Part shown: piece by piece, positions 1-7,205 of the stretch
Layout of the letters: the number at the start of each line of letters is the position of its first letter
Numbering within the stretch: the stretch's first letter is position 1
DNA from: CAMAUF01 sp046152925
GTDB lineage: Bacteria; Chloroflexota; Dehalococcoidia; Tepidiformales; Tepidiformaceae
Length of the DNA: 64,000 nucleotides
Assembly: GCA_046152925.1 (NCBI GenBank)
Contig: JBJXFX010000002.1
Span: 8,524 to 72,523, forward strand
Direction of reading: 5' to 3'
Program-made: the position numbers and the translations under genes
The notes under the pieces: generated by a model
What the model was told of the DNA's origin: nothing
Database searches by the model: none
What the model saw: only the letters and a program-made list of their open reading frames with translations

Positions 1-375
1 TACATCGAGACACGGAATTTTGGGGCGACGGCGGCGCTGTGGGCCTCGCTCGGCTTCGAGACCGTCTTCGAAACCGGACACGGCTCCGGGCAACTGCAAC
101 ATCCCGCGGGCGGGCCGTACGTCTTCATCGCCGAGCAACACGATGGACCGCTGGAAGCCCACGCTATCCTCGGTGTCGCCGATGTCACGGCCTTCGCACC
201 TGCGCGCCCACCGGAATACGCCATGCCCTTCACCGCGCAGCACTGGGGCGTCATGGAGGCGCACGTGCGCGACCCCGACGGCCGCGTCGTCAGCCTCCAG
301 GGCCCGCTCCCGCCCGGCGTCGAGGCCCCGGACGACGACCACCACCACCACGAAGCGAAGTACGGCGCTCCCTAA
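1..375 (+). CDS. VOC/glyoxalase-like protein, 3' part only
   Basis: This is the C-terminal 124 residues of a gene that begins before the window; frame 1 is open from the first base to a TAA. The visible part includes NFGATAALWASLGF near the start, which fits the helix that opens a VOC half-domain, then a beta-rich stretch and HVRDPDGRVVSLQGP, the usual closing strand of bleomycin-resistance or glyoxalase folds. The last residues are Asp/His-rich (DDDHHHHE), possibly metal-binding or simply a tail. No substrate can be assigned. It converges on the exporter gene on the other strand with a 4-base gap, so the two are not cotranscribed. Confidence 0.6.
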   Translation, partial: YIETRNFGATAALWASLGFETVFETGHGSGQLQHPAGGPYVFIAEQHDGPLEAHAILGVADVTAFAPARPPEYAMPFTAQHWGVMEAHVRDPDGRVVSLQGPLPPGVEAPDDDHHHHEAKYGAP

Positions 376-379
376 ACCG

Positions 380-700
380 CTACGCCGACTCTTGGAGCTT
401 CAACCCGATGATCCCCGCCAGCACCAGCACGACGGAGCCCACGCGCAAGAGGTTCGCTGGCTCGCGGAGAAAGAGTATGCCGACTAAGACGGTGCCGGCT
501 GCGCCGAGCCCGGTCCAGACCGCGTAGGCCGTGCCCACGGGCAGATCCTTGAGGGCCAGCGTAAGCAGGAGGAAGCTGCTCCCGCCAAAGACGCAGACGG
601 CGACCGACGGCCAGAGCCGCGTGAACCCGTGCGAGCCCTTGAGCGCCACCGCAAACGCGACCTCAAGCATGCCTGCCACGACCACGAGGAACCATGCCAT
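380..700 (-). CDS. gdx: Small multidrug resistance family exporter, Gdx/SugE type (guanidinium)
   Basis: A 106-residue protein with four predicted membrane helices, the standard SMR length. The essential membrane glutamate is E13 (GMLEVAFAVALK), and the GTAYAVWTGLGAAG loop together with IGLKL near the C-terminus match the SugE/Gdx branch rather than EmrE. Gdx members exchange guanidinium for protons as antiparallel dimers; that substrate is inferred from subfamily resemblance. The gene follows the zinc-ribbon gene with a 21-base gap on the same strand and may be the last gene of the PspA operon. No guanidine riboswitch could fit in that gap. Confidence 0.85.
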   Translation of the reverse strand: MAWFLVVVAGMLEVAFAVALKGSHGFTRLWPSVAVCVFGGSSFLLLTLALKDLPVGTAYAVWTGLGAAGTVLVGILFLREPANLLRVGSVVLVLAGIIGLKLQESA

Positions 701-721
701 TCCCGCCGCCTCCGCGAGACG

Positions 722-1033
722 CTAGCCGACCGCCACCCGCGTGCCGCACTTTGGGCAGAACTTGGCGGTGAGCGGCACTATAGTCTCGCAGCGCAAACAG
801 CGCATTTCGGCGCCGGGGCTCGGGAGGAGCGCGCCGCATTCCTCGCAAAAGCGCGAACCGGGCGCGTTCCGGTGCCCACACTCCATACAGAACAGCGGAG
901 GTGCTGCGGGTGGGGCCGGCATGCCGGCCCCACCCGCGCTGGATGCGTCCGCCCCAGCTCGATCGCGCCTCTTCTTCTTGCCACGACGCTCGAAGAGGTC
1001 TTCGAAGACGTCGAATAGCTCGTCAACCATCAT
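722..1033 (-). CDS. Double zinc-ribbon protein of the PspA operon
   Basis: A 103-residue protein. The N-terminal 30 residues are charged and helical (FEDLFERRGKKKRR), followed by an Ala/Pro linker and two zinc ribbons: CMECGHRNAPGSRFCEECG around residue 50 and CLRCETIVPLTAKFCPKCG around residue 80. Each has two CxxC knuckles that could hold one zinc. The start overlaps the end of pspAA by one base, so it is part of the PspA transcript. The charged N-terminus might contact PspA or the membrane, but this is a guess. Function unknown; probably an adaptor or scaffold. Confidence 0.75.
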   Translation of the reverse strand: MMVDELFDVFEDLFERRGKKKRRDRAGADASSAGGAGMPAPPAAPPLFCMECGHRNAPGSRFCEECGALLPSPGAEMRCLRCETIVPLTAKFCPKCGTRVAVG

Positions 1034-1323
1034 CAGCCTCCGGCGAGCGCCGGTGCGAGGCCGGCCCCCCCAAGCAGGGCGCGAATCTCGCCCAGTGAGC
1101 TGTCATCGGCCGGCAAGATCGCATCCGAGGGCACGATCTCGTCGTCGGACAGCGGCAGCCCGTGTTCCCGCACGATGCGGAGCATCTCGCTGAGGTGGCC
1201 CGCAAACTCAGTCGGCGTGTCCTGTTCAAGGTCTTGGTCGAGCTCCAGGTCCAGCGCCTCAAGCTGCGTCATGATGTCCGCATCGAGCCGGTACTGTTGG
1301 TCACCGAGAATTCGGACAATCAC
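1033..1323 (-). CDS. pspAA: PspA-associated protein PspAA
   Basis: A 96-residue protein beginning MIVRILGDQQYRLD, the typical start of the PspAA family, with the family's conserved PLSDDEIVPSDAILPADDSSL segment in the second half. PspAA proteins are encoded beside PspA in Actinobacteria, Chloroflexota and archaea and are thought to work with PspA in envelope stress; the biochemical role is not known. It overlaps the preceding ORF by four bases and the zinc-ribbon gene by one, which indicates translational coupling. The helical middle region may bind PspA. Confidence 0.82.
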   Translation of the reverse strand: MIVRILGDQQYRLDADIMTQLEALDLELDQDLEQDTPTEFAGHLSEMLRIVREHGLPLSDDEIVPSDAILPADDSSLGEIRALLGGAGLAPALAGG

Positions 1324-1541
1324 GCGCCCACCTCCGCCAATCGGTGTCGAGCCGTCCGAGGGACGCGGCCGTGCCGTTCCAGCAAGCGCTTGAGGATCGC
1401 GTAGCGCAGGTGGAAGCGGTCCATCCGGCCGGCCCGCTGGTCTTCGATCGCGGCACGGTCCATGTCCTCAACGAACGAGGCCATCAAGGCGGGCACGGCA
1501 TGCTCGCCGAGCTGCGTGACAACGGTCACTTCGTTGTTCAT
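1320..1541 (-). CDS. Small protein between pspA and pspAA, function unknown
   Basis: A 73-residue ORF that overlaps pspA and pspAA by four bases on each side, so it is translationally coupled within the operon and almost certainly expressed. It contains two predicted amphipathic helices: a moderately hydrophobic N-terminal half (VTQLGEHAVPALMASFVEDMD) and a basic C-terminal half (LRYAILKRLLERHGRVPRTARHR). No known domain is recognised. Its position suggests a third PspA partner. It could bind the membrane through the amphipathic helices, but nothing in the sequence proves this. Confidence 0.65.
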   Translation of the reverse strand: MNNEVTVVTQLGEHAVPALMASFVEDMDRAAIEDQRAGRMDRFHLRYAILKRLLERHGRVPRTARHRLAEVGA

Positions 1542-2269
1542 GATTTCGCCTCCGAAAGCAGCTTGGGCTCTGGCGCTGGGGCCAACTGCGCCTTGAGCGC
1601 GGCGAGCTCCAGCTCGATGGTGCCGGCCGCCCCAAGGCGGTCGAGCTCCCGGTCCAAGGGGTCGCTGGTGGAGAGAGGGTCGTCGAGCACGCCGCTCTCG
1701 ATGAGCTCGCCGATCGCGTCGCCGCGGCTGCGGAGCTGCGCGGTCTTGTCCTCGGCGCGTTGGATCGACATGCCGACGTCCGCCATCTCCTCAGAGAGGC
1801 CGGTGACGGCCTCCCCGATCCGGACGGTGGCCTTGGCTGCCGTGTACTGGGCCTTCACGACTTCCTTCTTGGTGCGGAACGCCTCGACCTTGGCGGCCAG
1901 CCGGGCCTCCGCCTGGATGAGGCGGTCTTGCTCGCCCTTGAGCTGGGCAACCTGCGTTTCGAAGCCATCGAGCTGGCCCTGGGCGAGTTGCTTCCGTTCG
2001 AGGGCGAGGCGGGCGAGGTCTTCGCGGCCAGCAACCAACGCTTGGCGCGCCTGCCCGTCGAACTTGGCGAGCTTGGCGCGGACCTCCTCGGCCTGGAGCT
2101 CGAGGCGCCGGCGGGCCGCCGTCACCTCGACCACGCCGCGCTTCACATCGCGCAACATCTCCACCTGTTTTTCGTAGCTCAGGTCGAGCATTTCGCGTGG
2201 GTCTTCGAGCGCATCGACGGCCTTGTGAGCCTTGGCTTCGAATACCGCCTTTATCCGGCGAAGCAACAT
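1538..2269 (-). CDS. pspA: PspA/IM30 (ESCRT-III-like) envelope-stress protein
   Basis: A 243-residue, almost wholly helical protein with the PspA/Vipp1 layout: a short N-terminal amphipathic helix (MLLRRIKAVFEAKAHKAVDALEDP), the DPREMLDLSYEKQ motif, then a long coiled coil to about residue 190 and an acidic C-terminal part. Family members assemble on the inner face of the membrane and protect it from leakage. A purine-rich AGGGGA ribosome site precedes the ATG. It is the first gene of a run pspA, small ORF, pspAA, zinc ribbon, all overlapping. No PspF-type sigma-54 activator is nearby, as expected outside Proteobacteria. Confidence 0.9.
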   Translation of the reverse strand: MLLRRIKAVFEAKAHKAVDALEDPREMLDLSYEKQVEMLRDVKRGVVEVTAARRRLELQAEEVRAKLAKFDGQARQALVAGREDLARLALERKQLAQGQLDGFETQVAQLKGEQDRLIQAEARLAAKVEAFRTKKEVVKAQYTAAKATVRIGEAVTGLSEEMADVGMSIQRAEDKTAQLRSRGDAIGELIESGVLDDPLSTSDPLDRELDRLGAAGTIELELAALKAQLAPAPEPKLLSEAKS

Positions 2270-2314
2270 CGCGGGATTCCCCTTTCAGTTGGATGGTCCG
2301 CCAGGGCGCGGCGC

Positions 2315-3268
2315 CTAGTGGGCCGCGCCTGGCGCGATAGCGTGCGGGTCGCCCGGCGTGTCCTTGTCCTTACGGGCGAGCGATCCGATGACCGCGACCG
2401 TCAGGATGGTGATGATGACGCCGAGGCTGACGAGCGGGTCGATCTTGTACACGTCGATGAGGAGCATTTTGATGCCGACGAACACCAGGATGGCCGCCAA
2501 CGCGGGCTTCAAGTACTTCATCCCGGCCAGGTAGCCGGAGAGCACAAAGTACAAGGCCCGCAAGCCGAGGATGGCCAAGATATTCGAGGTGAAGACGATG
2601 AACGGGTCGTCCGTCACCGCATAAATCGCGGGGATGGAGTCGACCGCAAAGACGAGGTCCGTGCTCTCCACGAGCAGAAGCACGAGGAAGAGCGGCGTCA
2701 CCATGAGGACCCCCGCGCGGCGTACGAAGAACTTCTGCCCTTCGTACGCTTCCGTCACTGGGAAGAAGCGCTTCGCCACGCGGACGAGCGGGTTCTTTTC
2801 AAGCGACGGGGCGTGTTCGCCCGAGTCCCGGAGGAACTTGAGGCCCGTCAGGATGAGGAAGGCCCCGAACAAGTAGATGACCCAGTGGAGCGCCCCAAGA
2901 AGCACGCCCGCCGCGGCGATCAGGATCGCCCGCATGATGAGCGCGCCGACGATGCCCCAAAACAGGATTCGGTGCTGATACATCGCCGGGACGCCAAAGC
3001 TCGCGAAGATCAGCAGGAAGATGAAGACGTTGTCGACCGCCAGCGATTTCTCGATGAGGTAGCCAGTCGTCCATTCGATGCCGGAATCCCGGCCCTGGAA
3101 CAGGTAAACGCCGACGTTGAAGCTGGCGGCAAGGCCGATCCAGACGACGCTCCAGATGAGCGATTCCTTTTTGGTGACTTCGTGGGCATTGCGGTGAAAC
3201 ACGCCCAAGTCGAGGGCGAGCATTGCACCGACGAGCACCAGAAATCCGATCCAGGGCAAGAGGTCCAT
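2315..3268 (-). CDS. TerC/Alx family membrane protein
   Basis: A 317-residue protein with about nine membrane helices. TerC family signatures are present: ALDLGVF in helix 1, EKSLAVDNVFIF in helix 3 and VESTDLVFAVDSIPA, whose acidic residues form the likely metal site. TerC/Alx proteins export manganese or other divalent cations and protect against metal and envelope stress. The ATG (MDLLPW) is preferred over an in-frame TTG two codons upstream. It lies 45 bases upstream of pspA on the same strand, so cotranscription with the PspA operon is possible. No yybP-ykoY riboswitch could be recognised upstream. Confidence 0.87.
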   Translation of the reverse strand: MDLLPWIGFLVLVGAMLALDLGVFHRNAHEVTKKESLIWSVVWIGLAASFNVGVYLFQGRDSGIEWTTGYLIEKSLAVDNVFIFLLIFASFGVPAMYQHRILFWGIVGALIMRAILIAAAGVLLGALHWVIYLFGAFLILTGLKFLRDSGEHAPSLEKNPLVRVAKRFFPVTEAYEGQKFFVRRAGVLMVTPLFLVLLLVESTDLVFAVDSIPAIYAVTDDPFIVFTSNILAILGLRALYFVLSGYLAGMKYLKPALAAILVFVGIKMLLIDVYKIDPLVSLGVIITILTVAVIGSLARKDKDTPGDPHAIAPGAAH

Positions 3269-3298
3269 GAACAAATGAGGGCTCCGTCAGGTAGGGAT

Positions 3299-3333
3299 GC
3301 CGGGCCGGCCAGTGGTGGGCTGGCCGGCCCGGC
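3299..3333 (-). other. Strong stem-loop in the leader of the TerC gene
   Basis: A perfect 13-bp inverted repeat (GCCGGGCCGGCCA at 3299-3311 pairs with 3321-3333) with a nine-base loop. It sits between the small ORF 3352-3579 and the TerC gene. No T-run follows on the minus strand, so a classical intrinsic terminator is unlikely. It may be an mRNA boundary or a leader structure. Confidence 0.6.
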
Positions 3334-3351
3334 GAGGAGAGGGGCAACCGG

Positions 3352-3579
3352 CTAACACAGGTCGGAGTCGCTCTGATAGTGGCGGCGGTGCGCAGCTGGC
3401 CGGCCTTCTTCGTCCGCCTCGCGGCCGCCGCCGAGCGCCTCTATCAGGCGAGCGGCCCACCCTCGAAACCCCTTACGGGGCTGAGCTGGCGCCGCGTCCG
3501 GATCGGTCTGGACGCGGCTTTCATCGCGATCCTCGTCGCCGCGGACGACGATATCCCAGGGGGTAAACACGTAGTCCAT
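3352..3579 (-). CDS. Small hydrophilic protein, function unknown
   Basis: A 75-residue ORF starting MDYVFTPWDIVVRGDE. This internal ATG is chosen because AGGAG lies just before it and a second GGAGG lies about 11 bases upstream; the longer version would start in an Arg/Pro-rich stretch. The protein is polar and charged with no membrane segment, and ends HYQSDSDLC. An amphipathic segment FRGWAARLIEAL is near the middle. No family is recognised. It precedes the TerC gene on the same strand, with the 13-bp stem-loop between them. Confidence 0.5.
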   Translation of the reverse strand: MDYVFTPWDIVVRGDEDRDESRVQTDPDAAPAQPRKGFRGWAARLIEALGGGREADEEGRPAAHRRHYQSDSDLC

Positions 3580-3850
3580 CACTCCTGACACCTCCGAACG
3601 CGGCCGTGCCCGGGGCACGGTTCTCGCGTAACTGTTGTGCCAGGGTCTTACCGGGCGAGGCTTGGTCGCCTCGCTGCATGGCCGGCGCGTGTGCGCGTGT
3701 TGACGGCCGATACGCTGCCGATGTGGTGGCAGCGGTTACTCCCCCGTGGTAGTTACTACAATATGCGACCCAGGAGTCGCGTGTCAAGAGTCAGACTTTG
3801 CTCGGTGGGCGGCTGGCGTCACGACACGCTGGTCGTGTAGCTTCAGGCGG
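3580..3850 (+). promoter_or_regulatory. Intergenic region upstream of the SbtA-like gene, with a small palindrome at a possible -10
   Basis: No gene is seen in these 271 bases. At 3749-3759 there is a perfect inverted repeat GTAGTTACTAC that overlaps a TACAAT hexamer (3757-3762), a good -10 candidate for the permease gene. A matching -35 is not clear (TTACTC at 15-bp spacing is the best). The palindrome is placed where a repressor would block the promoter. Regulator unknown. Confidence 0.35.
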
Positions 3851-4810
3851 ATGATGCCTTTGGACGCGGCCGCGACCAACCTCACTTCGCCCCCCGTCCT
3901 CGCTTTCGCTCTGGGCGCCGCGGCCACCTTCCTACGCGGCGACCTCCGCTTCCCCGACGCGATCCACACGGCGATCACGACCTACCTGCTGCTCGCCATC
4001 GGCCTCAAAGGCGGCGCGCAGCTTTCGGAGAGCTCGCTCGGCGAGGTCTGGCTCCCGGCGGTGGTCGCCGTTGGGTTAGGCTGCTGCATCCCGCTGTGGG
4101 CCTACGCTGGCGCCCGGCAGTTCGGCAAGCTCAGCGTCGCCGACTCGGCGTCGATGGCGGCGCACTACGGCTCAGTCAGCATCGTGACGTTTACCGCCGC
4201 GACTGCCTTCGCGACCGCATCCGGGCGCGAGGCCGAAGGCTTCCTGCCGGCGCTCGTCGCGATGATGGAGATCCCGGGGATCATCGTCGCCCTGCTGGTT
4301 GCCGCCCGCTTTGGCGGGGGCGTCCAAGGCGCCGAGGCGATCCGCGAAGTGGTCTCCGGGCGCGGCGTCCTGCTCCTGGGCGGCGGTCTGATCATCGGGT
4401 TCGCCGCGGGGACCGACGGTTCGAAGGCCATTGAGCCATTCTTCGTCGCGCCCTTCTACGGGGTCCTCGTGCTCTTCTTGCTCGAAATGGGCTCGACGGC
4501 GGCGGAGCGGTTTGGCGAGGTGCGGCAAGCTGGCGCCTTCCTCCTCGGGTTCGGCCTGGCCATGCCCATCCTCAACGGCGCCCTCGGCGTCATCGCGGGC
4601 ACACTGGCCGGCCTTTCGCCGGAGGGAGCGGCAATCCTCGGCGCCGTTGCGGGGAGCGCGAGCTACATCGCGGCGCCCGCAGCCGTGCGCATCGCCCTCC
4701 CGGAGGCGAACCCGGGCCTCTCGCTCACAGCCGCGCTCGCCATCACCTTCCCCTTCAACCTGATCGCCGGCATCCCCTTATTCTTCCTCTTGGCCGACGC
4801 GCTGGGCTGA
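3851..4810 (+). CDS. SbtA-like sodium-dependent bicarbonate permease
   Basis: A 319-residue membrane protein with about ten helices, starting at the first of two adjacent ATG codons (MMPLDAAATNL). It shows the SbtA/DUF897 pattern: LAIGLKGGAQL in the first half, the substrate loop AHYGSVSIVTFTAATAFA, and GSASYIAAPAAVRIALPEANPG in the second half. Cyanobacterial SbtA imports bicarbonate with sodium; in non-phototrophs the substrate is unverified. It is somewhat shorter than cyanobacterial SbtA (about 370). No SbtB-like PII partner is adjacent. The gene stands alone, 93 bases before the photoreceptor operon. Confidence 0.85.
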   Translation: MMPLDAAATNLTSPPVLAFALGAAATFLRGDLRFPDAIHTAITTYLLLAIGLKGGAQLSESSLGEVWLPAVVAVGLGCCIPLWAYAGARQFGKLSVADSASMAAHYGSVSIVTFTAATAFATASGREAEGFLPALVAMMEIPGIIVALLVAARFGGGVQGAEAIREVVSGRGVLLLGGGLIIGFAAGTDGSKAIEPFFVAPFYGVLVLFLLEMGSTAAERFGEVRQAGAFLLGFGLAMPILNGALGVIAGTLAGLSPEGAAILGAVAGSASYIAAPAAVRIALPEANPGLSLTAALAITFPFNLIAGIPLFFLLADALG

Positions 4811-4867
4811 CCGGTGGAGCATTCGGCATCCTCGGTGACGAATGTGTGATCCGACAATCATCAGTCA

Positions 4868-4897
4868 TTGACGAAGTATTGACGAAAATCGTACGCT
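4868..4897 (+). promoter_or_regulatory. Promoter of the photoreceptor operon with a direct repeat
   Basis: TTGACG (4868-4873), an 18-bp spacer and TACGCT (4892-4897) form a promoter whose start would be close to the ATG at 4904, giving a leaderless or very short-leader mRNA. ATTGACGAA occurs twice in tandem (4867-4875 and 4878-4886), which would suit operator half-sites for the MerR-type product. The -10 region ATCGTACGCT recurs upstream of the sulfurtransferase gene. Confidence 0.5.
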
Positions 4898-4903
4898 AGG
4901 CCC

Positions 4904-5758
4904 ATGGACTTGACACCCCTCGGAGTTGCCGCTGCAACCGGCATCACCGTCCACCAGCTCCGGCTCTGGGAGCGGCGTTACGGCTTTCCGACACCCCAGC
5001 GCGCACCCAGCGGCCACCGTCGCTACAACCCGGCGGACGTCGACGCCGCGCGCCTCATGCGCCAGCTCATCGCGGCAGGCGTCCCGGGGGAAGTCGCTGC
5101 GCGCACGGCGCGCGAGCGGCTGAGCGCCCCGGCGCAGGATCCGGCTGCGACGCCGGAGGGACCGCGCAGCTTGCTCACGCTGATCGCCGGGCTCGATGCT
5201 CGGGCGCTCCCCGCCGCGCTCGCCGAGGCATTCGCGGAGCGCCAGCCGGAGGCGGCCTTCGACGAGGTCGTTGCGCCGCTGCTCCGCCAGGTGGGGGATG
5301 CCTGGGAGGCTGGCGACCTCAGCCCAGCCCAGGAACACTTCGCCACACTCGCGGTGCTGCGAGCGTTTGAACGCTCCTTCGGCGGGGCCGGCGGCGCCAT
5401 CTACCCTGGCCCCATCCTCATCGCTTGCCCTGCCGGCGAAGAGCACGACCTGCCGGCCGCCCTCCTCTCGATGAGCCTCGAGTGGCACGGCCACACAGTC
5501 GTCTCACTCGGCGCCAACGTCCCTGGCGACGCGTTGCTCGATGCGGCAAGGGCCGTCCGGCCGGTCGCCGCCTGCCTCGTGGTCACCGCCGACAGCAGCA
5601 TCCCCGCCACCCGGTTGGCGGCTGGCGCGTTGATCCGCGCAGGGATCCGCGTCCACACGGCGGGCCGTGCGCTGTCCGCCGCGAACCCTGCCTTGCCAGG
5701 GCCACTCCTCAGCTTCACCGCCGCCCTTAGGGCGTTCGGCGTCAACCAAGGAGGTTGA
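4904..5758 (+). CDS. CarH/LitR-type MerR repressor with a cobalamin photosensor domain
   Basis: A 284-residue protein. Residues 1-72 are a MerR winged helix (TVHQLRLWERRYGFPTPQR, then SGHRRYNPADVDAARLM). Residues 90-160 form the helical B12-binding cap with the CarH signature W-x9-EH: W134, E144, H145. Residues 168-280 are the Rossmann B12-binding fold with GEEHDLP, H181 being the expected lower cobalt ligand. In CarH, adenosylcobalamin stabilises a DNA-bound tetramer in the dark and light breaks it. All key ligands are visible, so light sensing is a strong inference. The stop is one base before the next start, so it heads a four-gene operon. Confidence 0.88.
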   Translation: MDLTPLGVAAATGITVHQLRLWERRYGFPTPQRAPSGHRRYNPADVDAARLMRQLIAAGVPGEVAARTARERLSAPAQDPAATPEGPRSLLTLIAGLDARALPAALAEAFAERQPEAAFDEVVAPLLRQVGDAWEAGDLSPAQEHFATLAVLRAFERSFGGAGGAIYPGPILIACPAGEEHDLPAALLSMSLEWHGHTVVSLGANVPGDALLDAARAVRPVAACLVVTADSSIPATRLAAGALIRAGIRVHTAGRALSAANPALPGPLLSFTAALRAFGVNQGG

Positions 5759-5759
5759 A

Positions 5760-6284
5760 ATGTCCATCCATCGTGTCCGCGAGTCCGCAATCGTCCAGGC
5801 CGATCTCGATTCGGTCTGGCGCTTCTTTTCGGACCCGCGCAACCTCGCACGCATCACGCCACCCTGGCTGGGCCTCCGCCTCACGTGCGAGCCGCCCGCC
5901 GAAATGCACCCGGGTCTCATCCTCACCTACACGGTCCGTCCGTTCGCGGGCGTGCCCCTCACGTGGGTGACCGAGATCACGCATGTCGTCGACCACCGCC
6001 TTTTCGTGGACGAGCAGCGGATGGGGCCTTACGCCTTCTGGCATCACCAGCACCACTTCCGTCCCCACGCCGACGGCGTCGCGATGGAGGACATCGTCCA
6101 CTACGCGCTGCCGGGCGGGCCCGCCGGTGACCTAGTCAACCGGCTTAGCGTCGCCAAGCGCGTGGCGTCGATCTTCGCCTACCGGACGACCGTGATGCGG
6201 GAGGTCTTCCCCGTCCTGACGAGGGCTGAGGGTGCGCCTACTCCGCCCTCGGCCCTGCCCGCCTTCGGCCATGCAACGGCCTAA
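5760..6284 (+). CDS. SRPBCC (START-like) family protein
   Basis: A 174-residue protein starting MSIHRVRESAIVQADLDSVW, with GGAGG placed over the stop of the photoreceptor gene. The SRPBCC pattern is clear: an N-terminal strand, then VWRFFSDPRNLARITPPWLG, a beta sheet (LTYTVRPFAGVPLTWVTEIT), and a C-terminal helix (NRLSVAKRVASIFAYRTTVM). This matches the subgroup often encoded beside light-regulated LitR/photolyase genes. The fold holds a hydrophobic ligand, which is unknown here. Retinal, a carotenoid or a lipid would be plausible given the heliorhodopsin downstream, but that is speculation. Confidence 0.8.
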   Translation: MSIHRVRESAIVQADLDSVWRFFSDPRNLARITPPWLGLRLTCEPPAEMHPGLILTYTVRPFAGVPLTWVTEITHVVDHRLFVDEQRMGPYAFWHHQHHFRPHADGVAMEDIVHYALPGGPAGDLVNRLSVAKRVASIFAYRTTVMREVFPVLTRAEGAPTPPSALPAFGHATA

Positions 6285-6302
6285 CGAGAAAGAGGATTCG
6301 AG

Positions 6303-7205
6303 ATGAAGATCGCGATCACCGGCAGCACCGGGTTGCTCGGCACCGCCCTGCACGACGCCTGGGGCGAAACGCATGTCATCACCCGCGTCATCCGCGGCCC
6401 AAGAGAAGAGACCGTCAGCGTTTGGGATCCGCGGCAAGATTGGGTCCGCCCCGGGGCGCTTGATGGGTACGATGTCGTTGTCCACCTTGCGGGCGCGTCG
6501 ATCGGCTCTGGCCGGTGGTCGGCGGCCCGCAAGGCCGAGATCGTCGCGAGCCGCGTTGCAGGCACCCGGACACTCGTCCGGCACCTTGCCTCGCTCGAAC
6601 ACAAGCCTTCGTTGTTCATTTCAGCGTCCGCGGTGGGCTTCTACGGCTCGCGCGGTGACGAAGTATTGACGGAGGAAAGCGCGCTCGGCGCGGGATTCCT
6701 TGCCAACCTCTGCAAGGATTGGGAAGCGGAAGCGAGGGCCGCCGAGCAAGCCGGCATCCGCACGGCGATCCTTCGGCTCGGTGTGATCCTCTCGCGCAAT
6801 GGCGGCGCGCTCGGGCGCATGCTGCTCCCGTTCAAGCTCGGCGCCGGCGGGCGGATCGGCTCCGGGAAGCAATGGATGGCCTGGGTCGGGCTCGAAGACG
6901 CGGTCCGCGCATTTGACTTCGTGGTCCGCGCGCCCGGCGCGCAGGGCGTCTACAACGTGACCGCGCCAAACCCCGCGACGAACGCCGAGTTCACCAAGGC
7001 CCTCGGCAAGACCTTGAAGCGGCCCACGCTCGTGCCCGTGCCCCCGTTCGGCCTGAAGCTCCTGTTGGGTGGCGAAATGGCCCAAGAGCTGATCCTCGCG
7101 TCGCAGCGCGTCGTCCCTCAGCGACTGGGCGAGGCCGGCTTCCAGTTCCGCCAGCCACGGATCGCGGATGGCCTGGCCGCCGCGCTCGGCCGGGGAGGCG
7201 GCTAA
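6303..7205 (+). CDS. TIGR01777 family (YfcH-like) NAD(P)-dependent epimerase
   Basis: A 300-residue extended short-chain dehydrogenase. The N-terminal MKIAITGSTGLLGTAL is the Rossmann nucleotide-binding loop; VVHLAGASIGSGRWSAARKAEI and SASAVGFYGSRGDEVLTEES are the diagnostic TIGR01777 motifs. The C-terminal half contains a DUF1731-type end (PVPPFGLKLLLGGEMAQELI). The substrate of this family is not known. AAAGAGGA precedes the ATG. Its TAA overlaps the ATG of the heliorhodopsin gene by one base. The combination of this family with SRPBCC and a LitR-type regulator is known from light-induced clusters in other bacteria. Confidence 0.88.
   Translation: MKIAITGSTGLLGTALHDAWGETHVITRVIRGPREETVSVWDPRQDWVRPGALDGYDVVVHLAGASIGSGRWSAARKAEIVASRVAGTRTLVRHLASLEHKPSLFISASAVGFYGSRGDEVLTEESALGAGFLANLCKDWEAEARAAEQAGIRTAILRLGVILSRNGGALGRMLLPFKLGAGGRIGSGKQWMAWVGLEDAVRAFDFVVRAPGAQGVYNVTAPNPATNAEFTKALGKTLKRPTLVPVPPFGLKLLLGGEMAQELILASQRVVPQRLGEAGFQFRQPRIADGLAAALGRGGG

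Noticed and set aside
3269..3351. Possible yybP-ykoY manganese riboswitch before the TerC gene
   Set aside because: The leader is short and dominated by one 13-bp GC stem; the conserved riboswitch loops were not found.
1760..3355. A 531-codon plus-strand frame across pspA and the TerC gene
   Set aside because: Antisense shadow of two clearly recognised genes; composition is charged and repetitive without domains.
6657..6671. GACGAAGTATTGACG inside the epimerase gene, identical to 15 bases of the photoreceptor promoter (4870-4884)
   Set aside because: It encodes the conserved GDEVLTE stretch of the family, so coding constraint explains it; no -10 box follows.
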